DNA of 64,000 nucleotides from positions 124,001 to 188,000 of the forward strand of contig NZ_JARXVM010000012.1 in NCBI RefSeq assembly GCF_029892285.1. Reading direction: 5' to 3'. The notes under the pieces are model-generated. The model was not told the origin of the DNA and did no database searches. It was given only the letters and a program-made list of their open reading frames with translations. This document shows, one piece after another, positions 24,508-33,093 of the stretch. Both the position numbers and the translations under genes were made by a program. The stretch comes from Rhizobium sp. SG_E_25_P2. GTDB taxonomy: Bacteria > Pseudomonadota > Alphaproteobacteria > Rhizobiales > Rhizobiaceae. Numbering within the stretch: the stretch's first letter is position 1; every line of letters begins with the position of its first letter.

Positions 24508-25202
24508 TGCAGCGCGTGTTGATCGCCATCATCGTCGGCCTTTTGCTGCTCATCGGCGCCCTGGCGCTGGCGCCAGACAGTTTCAACATGGACGGCGACC
24601 AGATCGCCCAACTGGTGAAATACGGCATGATTGCCGCCCTGATCGGCTCCGGCGTGTTGGCGAGCCAACGCAATCTCGGCCAGGCGGTGCGCAGTCTGGC
24701 CATCTGGTCGCTCATCGCGCTGGCGCTCGTCACCGTCTATCTCTATCGCAACGACGCACAGGACGTGGCCTCGCGGCTGACCGCCGGCCTGATCCCTGGC
24801 CGCGCCTCGACCTTTACCGACGCACAGGGCTTTAACACCGTGGTGCTCTACAAGGCCAGCAATGGTCATTTCCAGGCCGAAGTGTCGATCAATGGCAAAA
24901 ACGTGCCGATGATGGTCGATACCGGCGCGAGCATGATCGCGCTGACCTATGAAGACGCAGAACGCGCCGGCCTCGACATGGCCGGGCTCTCCTTCACATC
25001 GCCTGTCATGACCGCCAACGGGCGGGCGATGATGGCGCCGGTGACCATCCCCTCGCTCAGCATCGGCGGCATTGAGCGCACCAATATCCGCGCCGGCGTG
25101 GCCGAACGGGGCCGGATGGCCGAAAGCTTGCTCGGCATGAGCTTCCTGCAAACGCTTAGCGCCTTCTCTTTTGAAGGCGACGAGTTGAAGCTCCGCGACT
25201 GA
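24507..25202 (+). CDS. Retropepsin-like aspartic protease, membrane-anchored
   Basis: 231 residues. Three hydrophobic segments lie within residues 1-85, followed by a single-lobe aspartyl protease domain of the TIGR02281 type. FQAEVSINGKNVPMMVDTGA holds the active-site DTGAS, LTYEDAERAGLD follows, and LLGMSFLQTLSAF is the family's C-terminal Gly-Met-x-Phe-Leu motif. Such proteins are expected to dimerise like retroviral proteases and face the periplasm. Substrate unknown. It shares its start with the stop of the DUF1289 gene and abuts the convergent TauE-type gene with no gap. Confidence 0.9.
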   Translation: MQRVLIAIIVGLLLLIGALALAPDSFNMDGDQIAQLVKYGMIAALIGSGVLASQRNLGQAVRSLAIWSLIALALVTVYLYRNDAQDVASRLTAGLIPGRASTFTDAQGFNTVVLYKASNGHFQAEVSINGKNVPMMVDTGASMIALTYEDAERAGLDMAGLSFTSPVMTANGRAMMAPVTIPSLSIGGIERTNIRAGVAERGRMAESLLGMSFLQTLSAFSFEGDELKLRD

Positions 25203-26021
25203 TCAGGTCAGGCTGACGAAAAAGCGGATCGACACGACGGTGAGGAACAGGCCGAAGCCGATTTCCAACTGCCGCTTGTCGAGCGCATGGGCAAGCTTCA
25301 CGCCATAAGGGGCGACCAGCAACGTCATCGGCATGACCAGCGCCACCGTGATCCAGTTGACAAAACCGGTCGAGAACGGCGGCAGGAACGGCTCGCCCCA
25401 TCCCGCCCAGACGTAGCCGATCAGGCCGGGGATGGAGATGAGCACGCCGACGCCCGAGGCCGTGGCGACCGATTGATGCACGCTGCGTCCGAACAGCGTC
25501 ATCCAAAGGTTCGACAAGACGCCGCCGCCGACGCCCATCAGCCCGGAAAACAGGCCGATGCCGAAACCTGCGCCCGCATTCACCGCGCCCTTAGGCAAGT
25601 CATCCCCCAGCCGCCAGCTCTGGCGGTTGAGGAACATGCGGATGGCGATCAGCAGGGAAAGAACGGCGAAAATGGCGCGCAGCTCCCAGCCCGACACATA
25701 GGCGGCCACAAGCGCAGCCGCGACGACGCCGACAGGAATGGACAGCGCCCATCCTTTGAGAACCTCCATATCGACGGCGCCGCGGGCCTTGTGAGCGCGG
25801 AAAGAGCGGATCGAGGTGGGCACGATAATGGCCAGCGAGGTACCGACCGCGACATGGGTCCTGACGGCGTCGGCGACGCCCAAGAGACCATAAACCTGAT
25901 AGAAGACCGGAACAAGGATGGCCCCGCCGCCTACGCCGAACAAGCCCGCCAAAAGGCCTGAGACGACGCCTGCGGCGACGAGAGCTGCGGCAAAGACGAT
26001 CAGTTCCGACATATCGGGCAT
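25203..26021 (-). CDS. TauE/SafE family sulfite or organosulfonate exporter
   Basis: A 272-residue membrane protein with about eight helices and the two-fold pseudo-repeat of the TauE/SafE family: GLLAGLFGVGGGAILVPVFY in the first half and GLFSGLMGVGGGVLSNLWM in the second, each with G-V-G-G-G. The family exports sulfite, sulfoacetate or related anions. The ligand cannot be read here. No sulfur-metabolism genes are adjacent. ATG codons at residues 1 and 4 are both possible starts. Confidence 0.9.
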   Translation of the reverse strand: MPDMSELIVFAAALVAAGVVSGLLAGLFGVGGGAILVPVFYQVYGLLGVADAVRTHVAVGTSLAIIVPTSIRSFRAHKARGAVDMEVLKGWALSIPVGVVAAALVAAYVSGWELRAIFAVLSLLIAIRMFLNRQSWRLGDDLPKGAVNAGAGFGIGLFSGLMGVGGGVLSNLWMTLFGRSVHQSVATASGVGVLISIPGLIGYVWAGWGEPFLPPFSTGFVNWITVALVMPMTLLVAPYGVKLAHALDKRQLEIGFGLFLTVVSIRFFVSLT

Positions 26022-26118
26022 AGGCGGGCTCCTGTTGGCTGGAGACTTCCGCTAAGCCCCTTCGGTTCGCGCTACAAGCCGCAAACGCGGTCAATCCGTC
26101 CTCAACACCAGGTTTGGA

Positions 26119-26373
26119 CTACTTCCATTCACCGTCCACGTCGCAGCCTTTCGGTGGAATGGGCAGATCGCCGAACCGCTGCTTGAGCATCTCGCAGCCA
26201 TATCTGTTGATCGGCCCGGGCATGATGGCGTTGAGGCTTGAGCCGACATCATCGAAGGGACTGTCGGCATGGGCGACATAGGCGTACCACTTGCCCCCAA
26301 CCAGAAGAAGCATGGCGGCGAGCAAAGTAGGCTTGGCTATTCGGTGAATTCTGGAAGCTGATGTCTTGGTCAT
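26119..26373 (-). CDS. Small exported protein of unknown function
   Basis: 84 residues. A basic start and a hydrophobic stretch (about 14-27, PTLLAAMLLLVGGKW) look like a signal peptide or anchor. About 50 exported residues follow, with two Cys (YGCEMLKQRFG and KGCDVDGEWK) that could pair. The Shine-Dalgarno sequence is weak (AGAG). It stands alone between the TauE-type gene and the extensin-like gene. No family recognised; some risk that it is not expressed. Confidence 0.5.
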   Translation of the reverse strand: MTKTSASRIHRIAKPTLLAAMLLLVGGKWYAYVAHADSPFDDVGSSLNAIMPGPINRYGCEMLKQRFGDLPIPPKGCDVDGEWK

Positions 26374-26464
26374 GGCGGCAAACTCTATCTGTCGCCAGCA
26401 TAACGCGCCGCAATTAAAGACTATTCATGGCGAACGATAAAATCTTAACAATTGTGGCGCGGCG

Positions 26465-27640
26465 TCACAGGCTGCAATGCCGGTATCCCTTTTTGCGGGC
26501 GCGCATGTCGAAATGGAAGTGATCGCCATGATAGGGGTCGCCAGGGCCGAGCACGGTCGTGAAGTAGCGGCAGGAGTCCTCGCGAACAGTTTTCAACAGA
26601 CCCTTCTCACGGAATTGAAAGAAGCCCTTCTTGCGGACATCGATCTCCTTGCCGTTGTTCAGAATGAACTTGCCGATATCGATGGCGTTGCCGCGCGCAT
26701 GCTCCGACCAGGGATTGTTCGATCGCGAGTTCATCTTGCGGCAGGAATAGGACGACATCTGATGGATGGTCTTGATGCCCGAGAAATAGCGATAGCGGGC
26801 GGCGGGCACGAGTTCGTTGCGCACCCATTTGGCGAAAGCGCGCGTGACAGTGCAGTTCAGTTTGGCGGCGGGCTTCAATTGCACGCCGCTGGCAAAGCCG
26901 CTCACCAGGATCGGATGGGCGATACCGCAACTGGCGCCGTCCGAAATAGGGGGAATTTCCTTGAAGCGCACCCCAAGCTTCTCAAGATCCTGACGACAGG
27001 CTTTGTCGGCCTTGGTCAAGCCGCCATAGGATTCGGGAACCTGCATCGGATCGGAAAAGCGCGGAATGAAAGCGACCTGCTGTTCCGGCGCTTCTTTACG
27101 GCGCGTGGGCATGGTGATTTCACTGGCCTGGGCCGCCTGATCGAACGGCACGGCGCTTGCCGCCGAGGGGGCGGACATGTCGACCAGTTCATCCGTGCCG
27201 ACGCCGGCGACGACAGGCTGCGCCGTGTCGCCCTCGGCGATGTCGCGGGCCTGCTCTTCGGCAAGACCGACCGGCGCGACGCCGAGACTGTCATCGATGT
27301 TGACGCCTTGATCGGGAATCGTCATCGCCTGCGGGCCAGACGGCATGGGCTGATCTGCGTCAGACGCGGCGTCCACCAGCGGCTGATCCTGCGGCGTTTC
27401 TCCCATACCGGCGAGATTGGGTTGATCGAGATAGATGTCGACATTTTCGGAGGTCTGGGCCGTATTGCCGGGCGCCGCATATGTTGACTGGCGCGTCTGC
27501 CGCGTTACCTTGACGCTGGAGACGGTTTCAGAGCCGATATCGGCTGGCGGCGTCAGATCTCCCGAACAGGATGTCAGCGCGACGGCGACGCTGGCCGTCA
27601 GAAGACGCCGGCTCCAAGTGACACAGAACGCAAAACGCAT
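26465..27640 (-). CDS. Extensin-like domain lipoprotein
   Basis: 391 residues. A signal sequence ends in a lipobox-like ALTSC near residue 25, so the mature protein is probably lipidated. A long low-complexity acidic linker (about 30-190) precedes a C-terminal extensin-like domain (about 205-391). That domain contains MSSYSCRKMN, SEHARGNAIDIGKF and YHGDHFHFDMR; the last two carry the His/Asp metal-type residues shared with D,D-peptidase-like folds. The family is widespread in alphaproteobacteria and is suspected to act on or bind the cell wall; its activity is not established. Six or more Cys in the domain suggest disulfides. Single-gene unit. Confidence 0.88.
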   Translation of the reverse strand: MRFAFCVTWSRRLLTASVAVALTSCSGDLTPPADIGSETVSSVKVTRQTRQSTYAAPGNTAQTSENVDIYLDQPNLAGMGETPQDQPLVDAASDADQPMPSGPQAMTIPDQGVNIDDSLGVAPVGLAEEQARDIAEGDTAQPVVAGVGTDELVDMSAPSAASAVPFDQAAQASEITMPTRRKEAPEQQVAFIPRFSDPMQVPESYGGLTKADKACRQDLEKLGVRFKEIPPISDGASCGIAHPILVSGFASGVQLKPAAKLNCTVTRAFAKWVRNELVPAARYRYFSGIKTIHQMSSYSCRKMNSRSNNPWSEHARGNAIDIGKFILNNGKEIDVRKKGFFQFREKGLLKTVREDSCRYFTTVLGPGDPYHGDHFHFDMRARKKGYRHCSL

Positions 27641-27734
27641 ACTCTCATCCGTCGGCCAAATTCCGATGCGATTGCTCAGTTTAGGGCCGAAAGGGTTAGC
27701 GGAGCGTAAAGCTTTCTAGCTATGCACCGGAGAA

Positions 27735-28592
27735 TCAGAAAGCGGCGCGGCGATGCGCCCGCCAAAGGCGCCACATTCTGAGCCATTGGGCCGAGACAAC
27801 GGCTTCTGACAAGCAGCCGGCGCCAAGTTTTTCCGCTCGATCGAACACGGGCTCAATCAAGGCCAGCGGCAAGAAGGCGTCGGCGACAGGCGTCGTCAAT
27901 CTGCCCTTCGCGGCTGCGCGCGCTGTCGCCAGATGATCGCGGCCATAGCCGATAAAGGCGGTGATCGCATGAACGACGGCGGGGCTCTCGCCTTTCAACA
28001 ATGCCTGCCCGTTCAATCCCGTCGCGGCGAGAATGTCGGCGGGCAGGTAGACCTGCCCGCGGCGGCGATGCAGCGGCATCAGCAGCAGCGTTCCCGCGAC
28101 CAGTTGCGCGATGCCGGCATGGCCGGCCGCGTCGGCGAGTGACGGCGCGGCGTCGGGAGCCAGGATCAGCGCCGCCAACTGGATCAGCGCCGACGACGTT
28201 TCTCCAGCATAGCCTTCGAACATGCGTCGGCTTTCCATCGGATCGTCGTAGAGATCGAAAATCCGCGCCTCGGTCATGGCCGCCAGCGCCGGGCGCGGCA
28301 GTTTGTGTTCCTCGATGGCATGGATCAATCCCGCCGCAAGCGGATTGGCCATGGCGTCGCCGGCGCCCTGTCCCTCCACGAGATCACGCCACCATTGCAG
28401 ACGGATCTCGCCTGGCAGGGGGTCGCGGACGATATCGCGCACCCGCGCCAGTTCGGCGTTGAAGGCGTAAAGCGCCGCGATCGCGCCGCGCTTGTCCTCC
28501 GGCATGAGCAGACAGGCGAGATAGCGGTCGAGATCGGTCGACCGCAGCGTGGTCAGGCACGCCTCATAGGCTTCGATGCGGCCCATGGCCAT
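27735..28592 (-). CDS. Squalene/phytoene synthase-fold protein, NDUFAF6-like
   Basis: 285 residues with the squalene/phytoene synthase fold. LYAFNAELARVRDIVRDPLP and EIRLQWWRDLVEG are typical, but the Asp-rich D-x-x-x-D substrate motif of true synthases is not evident. This matches the subgroup related to mitochondrial NDUFAF6, a respiratory complex I assembly factor. It lies 3 bases after an NDUFAF3-like gene, which supports an assembly role over carotenoid or hopanoid synthesis; both points are inference. GGAG precedes the ATG. Same transcript direction as secDF. Confidence 0.8.
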   Translation of the reverse strand: MAMGRIEAYEACLTTLRSTDLDRYLACLLMPEDKRGAIAALYAFNAELARVRDIVRDPLPGEIRLQWWRDLVEGQGAGDAMANPLAAGLIHAIEEHKLPRPALAAMTEARIFDLYDDPMESRRMFEGYAGETSSALIQLAALILAPDAAPSLADAAGHAGIAQLVAGTLLLMPLHRRRGQVYLPADILAATGLNGQALLKGESPAVVHAITAFIGYGRDHLATARAAAKGRLTTPVADAFLPLALIEPVFDRAEKLGAGCLSEAVVSAQWLRMWRLWRAHRRAAF

Positions 28593-28595
28593 GGT

Positions 28596-28985
28596 TCACT
28601 CCACGGCGATCAGCGCGGCTGCAGCCGCGCGGCTTTCGGCGAGCAGAATGTTGAACGTGCGCACCGCCGCGCCCGTGGACATCGGGTCGGCGGAAACCTG
28701 CGCCGCCTTCAGCGCCTCGCGCAGAGGTCGCTTCAGCGGCATCAGATTCTTTCCGGTGCCGACAAGCAGCACCTCGATTTCGGCGGCCTCGGACAAAACG
28801 CGCGCGAGGCTTTCTTCATCGATATCGGCTCCGTCAGCGACATCCCAGCCATAGATGCCCGAAGGCAGGCACAGAATGGATCCCCGATGGCTCATATCGG
28901 CGAAACGGAAGCCGCCATTGCCATAGGCGTCGATCGGCGCCCGTCCGGGGAAATGCTGTTCGCGGATGATGATGCCTCTGGCCAC
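28596..28985 (-). CDS. Mth938-domain (DUF498) protein, NDUFAF3-like
   Basis: 129 residues of the Mth938/DUF498 family. Landmarks are FPGRAPIDAYGNGGFRFADM at the start, VLLVGTGKNLMPL in the centre and VSADPMSTGAAVRTFNILLA towards the end. The family includes NDUFAF3, a mitochondrial complex I assembly factor. It sits 3 bases after the secDF stop and 3 bases before the NDUFAF6-like gene, so the three are co-transcribed. This gene order is one I associate with alphaproteobacteria. Molecular activity unknown. Confidence 0.9.
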   Translation of the reverse strand: MARGIIIREQHFPGRAPIDAYGNGGFRFADMSHRGSILCLPSGIYGWDVADGADIDEESLARVLSEAAEIEVLLVGTGKNLMPLKRPLREALKAAQVSADPMSTGAAVRTFNILLAESRAAAAALIAVE

Positions 28986-28988
28986 GCC

Positions 28989-31541
28989 TTACACCGCCTG
29001 CGCTTCGGGGGCCTTCTCGTCCTGTTCATCCTTCTTGTCGAACGCGTCCGACCGGAGCTTGAACAGGATGAGGATCGGCGCAGCGATATAGATCGAGGAG
29101 AAGGTGCCGACCACGACGCCAAACAGCATCGAAATCGTGAAGCCGCGAATGACCTCGCCACCAAACAGCACCAGCGCCGCGATCGCGATCATCGTCGTGA
29201 CCGAGGTCAAGATGGTGCGCGACAGCGTCGAGTTGATCGAGGTGTCGATCAGCAGTTCGAGCGGCATCTTCTTGTATCGCCGCAAATTCTCGCGCATTCG
29301 GTCATAGACCACGACCGTGTCGTTGAGCGAATAGCCGACGATGGTCAGGATCGCCGCGATACTGGTGATGTCGAATTCGAGCCCGGTGAACACGAACAGA
29401 CCGATGGTCAGCAACAGGTCATGCAGGGTGGCGACAATGGCGCCGAGCGCAAACTGCCATTCGAACCGGAACCAGATATAGACCATGATCGCCAGCAGCG
29501 ACAGGCCGACGCCGATCGCGCCCGTCATGGCGAGTTCGCCGGATACCGACGGCCCCACCACTTCCACGCGGCGGAAATCATATTCGTCGTTCAACTCGCC
29601 GCGGATCTTGTTGACGGCAGATTGTTCGGCGTTCTCGCCGGCTTCCTGGCTCTGGACGCGCACCAGCACCGAGCTTGGATCACCGAAGCCCTGGACCTGC
29701 ACGCCGCCGAGATTGAGTTCGCCCAGGCGGTCGCGAATATTGGCGAGGTTGGCGTCGCCCTGCTTCGCCTTCAGTTCGATCATCGAGCCGCCGGTGAAAT
29801 CAATGCCGAGATTGAGGCCTTGGGTCGCAACGCCAGCCACCGACGCGATGGCCAACGCGGCCGAAATGCCGAATGTCCATTTGCGCACGCTCATGAAGCG
29901 AATCTGGGCAAAATCGAAGAATCCGGTGCGCACGCCCTTCGGCAGCGCCTTGGGACGCGTGCGGCGCAGCCAGATGGAGATCATCAGACGCGAAACGGTA
30001 TAGGCGGTGAAAACCGTGGTGATGATGCCGATCGACAGGGTGATTGCGAAGCCGCGCACCGGACCAGAGCCCATATAGAACAGGATCACGGCGGCGATCA
30101 GCGTCGTCAGGTTGGCGTCGATGATGGTGCCGAACGCCTTGTTGAAGCCGGTTTCCATCGCCTGCGTTATCGGCCTGCCCGCCTTCACCTCTTCCCGGAA
30201 GCGTTCATAGAACAACACGTTGGAGTCGACCGCCTGACCAATGGTCAAGACGATGCCGGCGATGCCGGGCAAAGTCAGCGTCGCGCCCAGCATCGACAGG
30301 ATGGCGATGATCATCACCACGTTGATGACCATGGCGGCCGAGGCGATGGCGCCGAGCGTGCCGTAGAAGAATTGCATGAAGGCGATCACTGCGACCAGGC
30401 CGATCACGCCGGCGATGAAACCGGCGCGGATCGAGTCGGCGCCGAGGCCGGGGCCGACGGTGCGTTCTTCGACAACGGTCAGCGTCGCGGGCAGCGCGCC
30501 GGCCCGCAGCAGAACCGCGAGGTCGGCCGCGCTCTGGGCAGTGAAGTTGCCGGAAATCTGACCGGCGCCGCCAAGGATCGGCTCATTGATGACAGGGGCC
30601 GTAATGACCTGATTGTCGAGCACGATGGCGAAGGGCTCGCCGACATGCTCCTGAGTGATGCGGCCGAATTTCTGCGCGCCGGCCGAATCGAATCGGAACG
30701 ACACGATGGCGGCGTTGTTTTCCTGATTGAAGCCCGGTTGGGCGTCGACGAGGTTTTCACCGGTCAGGATGGCGCGCTTCTGCAGAAGATAGGGAACCGG
30801 CGGATCATCATTGGAATAGACGATTTCCGAGCTGGCCGGCGGACGACCGTTCATCGCTTCCTGGACCGGCATCGAATTGTCGACGAGGTGGAAGGTCAGC
30901 TTCGCGGTCTTGTTGAGAATGGCCTTGAGGCGTTGCGGATCGTCGAGACCGGGAACCTGCACGATGATGCGGTCGACGCCCTGGCGCTGAATCAGCGGCT
31001 CGGTGGTGCCGAGTTCGTCGACGCGGCGGCGAACCACTTCGATCGACTGAGACACGGCGGACTGGATGCGGTAATTCAAGCCTTCATCGGTGAGGTTCAC
31101 CTCGAAGGTTCCGTCCGCAGTGTTGTTGACCGTGGCTTCCTGAATCGACGAACCGGCGAAGCCGCCGACGCTCACGAGTTGCGTGAGATCCTTCAGCGAT
31201 TCCTTGGCGGCGTCGATCTGGGACGCGTCACGCAGCTTGAAGGTCACCTGCTGGCCACGCACGGCGAGGCCGGTATAGCCGATGGAGGCCTTGCGAAGGT
31301 TGCCGCGGACATCGTCGAGCACGGTTTCCATGCGCTCCTTGACGATGTCGCCGCGCTCGACCTGCAGCATGATATGCGAGCCGCCCTGAAGGTCGAGGCC
31401 CAGCGTCATCGTCGTCTTCGGGAACCAGGACGGCATGCTGGCGAGCACATCCTTGGGGATGAAGTTCGGCGTGGCGATCAGGATACTGACCAGCGTCACG
31501 AGCCAGATGGCGATGGCTTTCCAGCGCGAAAAATACAGCAT
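28989..31541 (-). CDS. secDF: Fused protein translocase subunit SecDF
   Basis: 850 residues: SecD and SecF in one chain. They use the proton motive force to pull substrates through SecYEG. SecD half: first helix, TLGLDLQGGSHIML, the periplasmic P1 domain, and a helix bundle starting near residue 360 with GAGQISGNFTAQSA and IVLTIGQAVDSNVLFYERFR. SecF half: begins near residue 540 with FAQIRFMSVRKWTFGI, then LNLGIDFTGGSMIELK and VGYSLNDTVVVYDRMRENLR. Twelve membrane helices are expected. It lies downstream of yajC, separated by a terminator-like hairpin, and upstream of the complex I assembly homologues. Confidence 0.97.
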   Translation of the reverse strand: MLYFSRWKAIAIWLVTLVSILIATPNFIPKDVLASMPSWFPKTTMTLGLDLQGGSHIMLQVERGDIVKERMETVLDDVRGNLRKASIGYTGLAVRGQQVTFKLRDASQIDAAKESLKDLTQLVSVGGFAGSSIQEATVNNTADGTFEVNLTDEGLNYRIQSAVSQSIEVVRRRVDELGTTEPLIQRQGVDRIIVQVPGLDDPQRLKAILNKTAKLTFHLVDNSMPVQEAMNGRPPASSEIVYSNDDPPVPYLLQKRAILTGENLVDAQPGFNQENNAAIVSFRFDSAGAQKFGRITQEHVGEPFAIVLDNQVITAPVINEPILGGAGQISGNFTAQSAADLAVLLRAGALPATLTVVEERTVGPGLGADSIRAGFIAGVIGLVAVIAFMQFFYGTLGAIASAAMVINVVMIIAILSMLGATLTLPGIAGIVLTIGQAVDSNVLFYERFREEVKAGRPITQAMETGFNKAFGTIIDANLTTLIAAVILFYMGSGPVRGFAITLSIGIITTVFTAYTVSRLMISIWLRRTRPKALPKGVRTGFFDFAQIRFMSVRKWTFGISAALAIASVAGVATQGLNLGIDFTGGSMIELKAKQGDANLANIRDRLGELNLGGVQVQGFGDPSSVLVRVQSQEAGENAEQSAVNKIRGELNDEYDFRRVEVVGPSVSGELAMTGAIGVGLSLLAIMVYIWFRFEWQFALGAIVATLHDLLLTIGLFVFTGLEFDITSIAAILTIVGYSLNDTVVVYDRMRENLRRYKKMPLELLIDTSINSTLSRTILTSVTTMIAIAALVLFGGEVIRGFTISMLFGVVVGTFSSIYIAAPILILFKLRSDAFDKKDEQDEKAPEAQAV

Positions 31542-31579
31542 GAGCGTCTCGATATGGTTCCGTCAGGCGAAAATGCAAA

Positions 31580-31600
31580 ACGGCGCGGAAACCGCGCCGT
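31580..31600 (-). terminator. Terminator/attenuator between yajC and secDF
   Basis: Perfect 9-bp stem ACGGCGCGG / CCGCGCCGT with a 3-nt loop, followed on the minus strand by TTTGCATTTT. Placed inside the usual yajC-secDF operon, it would lower secDF transcription relative to yajC. Confidence 0.75.
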
Positions 31601-31608
31601 CAAAATTA

Positions 31609-31956
31609 TCAGGGCTTGTTGGCGGCCACTGGCTCGCCCTTGACGCGGACTTCCGCGATCATGGCGCGGACGACGCGGACCTTCACGCCTTCGGCGATTT
31701 CGGCTTCGAGCTCATCCTGGCCTTCGGTGATCTTGGTGACCTTGGCGACAAGGCCGCCGCCGAGCACGACCTGATCGCCGCGACGGATGTTCTTCAGGAT
31801 TTCCTCGCGCTTCTTGACCTGCTGGCGCTGCGGCCGGAAAATCAGGAAATAGAACACCACCATCATCGGCACGAAGAGAAGAAGAATGTCCAACCCGCCA
31901 CCCAGCGGCGAGGACTGCGACGTTGCCGACTGCGCGAAGGCTTCCGTGAAAATCAT
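31609..31956 (-). CDS. yajC: Preprotein translocase accessory subunit YajC
   Basis: 115 residues with a single transmembrane segment (LLLFVPMMVVFYFLIFRPQR) followed by a cytosolic basic domain with KKREEILKNIRRGDQVVLGG, the YajC signature. It associates with SecDF at the Sec translocon. Upstream in-frame codons exist, but GGGAG 8 nt before MIFTEAFAQ fixes this start. First gene of the yajC-secDF transcript. Confidence 0.95.
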   Translation of the reverse strand: MIFTEAFAQSATSQSSPLGGGLDILLLFVPMMVVFYFLIFRPQRQQVKKREEILKNIRRGDQVVLGGGLVAKVTKITEGQDELEAEIAEGVKVRVVRAMIAEVRVKGEPVAANKP

Positions 31957-32155
31957 TTGATACTCCCGACGATGAAACGTAGACGGCCTGGTCCGGCCGG
32001 TTTTCTGGCCGCCGGAATATAGGAACATGGCCTGTCAATGCAACAGGACGGATGGAAATAACACTTCGTAAACCGACGTTTTCACCGGCTTCCGACCTTT
32101 CGGGGTCCAGGCCTGCATGTTAGCTGCCTCTCCACCTGAAAAAAGGAGCGACACG

Positions 32156-33019
32156 ATGAACGACGAAATCCTGGCCGCGATCCTCACGGAGTTGAAACGA
32201 CTGGCCGACGCCGCCGAACGCAGCGCCGGCCCCAAAGCGCCTGAAGTCGACTGGACGGCGGCCGACTGCTTCGTCTGGTCGCCGGAACGCCTTGCTCTTC
32301 AACCTGTATCGCGCCCCAATCGCGTCGATGTCTCGCTGATCAAGGGCGTCGATCACGTCAAATCAATCCTGCACGACAACACCGAGCGGTTTGGCGCAGG
32401 ATATCCGGCCAACAATGTGCTGCTCTGGGGCGCGCGCGGCATGGGCAAGAGCTCGCTGGTGAAAGCGGTGCACGCCGCCGTAAACGACGCCCTCTCCATC
32501 CGGCTGAAGCTGGTGGAAGTGCACCGCGAGGACATCGGCACGCTGCCGGCGCTGATGGAGATCCTGAAGACCAGCAGCGAGCGCATCGTGCTGTTCTGCG
32601 ACGACCTCTCCTTCGATCACGACGACACCTCCTACAAGTCGCTGAAAGCAGCGCTGGATGGCGGCGTCGAGGGACGGCCCGACAATGTCGTGTTCTACGC
32701 GACCTCGAACCGGCGGCATCTTCTGCCGCGCAATATGATCGAAAACGAACAGTCGACGGCCATCAATCCGTCCGAAGCGGTCGAGGAAAAGGTGTCGCTG
32801 TCAGACCGGTTCGGCCTGTGGCTCGGCTTCCACAAATGCAGCCAGGACGACTATCTCGCGATGATCGACGGCTATGCCGACTATTTCAAGCTGACGGTCG
32901 AGCGCGAGCGCCTGCATGCGGAGGCGCTGGAATGGGCGACGACGCGCGGTTCGCGCTCCGGTCGCGTCGCCTGGCAGTTCATCCAGGATCTCGCTGGACG
33001 GCTGCGCCAGACGCTCTGA
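32156..33019 (+). CDS. DUF815 family ATPase
   Basis: A 287-residue AAA-type ATPase of the DUF815 family. The Walker A motif is VLLWGARGMGKSSLVKA (about residues 96-112), Walker B is RIVLFCDDLSF, and YATSNRRHLLPRNM acts as sensor 1 with the arginine-rich follow-on. The N-terminus is helical (AAILTELKRLADAAE). The role of the family is not defined. AAAGGAG before the ATG is strong. It is divergent from yajC, and a hairpin separates it from the convergent LytM-lipoprotein gene. Confidence 0.92.
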   Translation: MNDEILAAILTELKRLADAAERSAGPKAPEVDWTAADCFVWSPERLALQPVSRPNRVDVSLIKGVDHVKSILHDNTERFGAGYPANNVLLWGARGMGKSSLVKAVHAAVNDALSIRLKLVEVHREDIGTLPALMEILKTSSERIVLFCDDLSFDHDDTSYKSLKAALDGGVEGRPDNVVFYATSNRRHLLPRNMIENEQSTAINPSEAVEEKVSLSDRFGLWLGFHKCSQDDYLAMIDGYADYFKLTVERERLHAEALEWATTRGSRSGRVAWQFIQDLAGRLRQTL

Positions 33020-33041
33020 CAAGCAGGTCCCGAAACGTAAG

Positions 33042-33067
33042 GAAGCCCGGCTGAGGGGCCGGGCTTC
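33042..33067. terminator. Hairpin between convergent genes
   Basis: Stem GAAGCCCGGC / GCCGGGCTTC (10 bp) with a 6-nt loop. T-tails are poor on both strands, so it is only a probable bidirectional terminator. Confidence 0.6.
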
Positions 33068-33093
33068 TCACGCGCGATCCTCCGACGCACAAC

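Noticed and set aside
28305-31643. Plus-strand open frame of over 1100 codons
   Set aside because: It lies antisense to secDF and neighbours, which have clear family motifs; the frame is rich in Asp, Arg, His and Gln as expected from the complement of high-GC codons.
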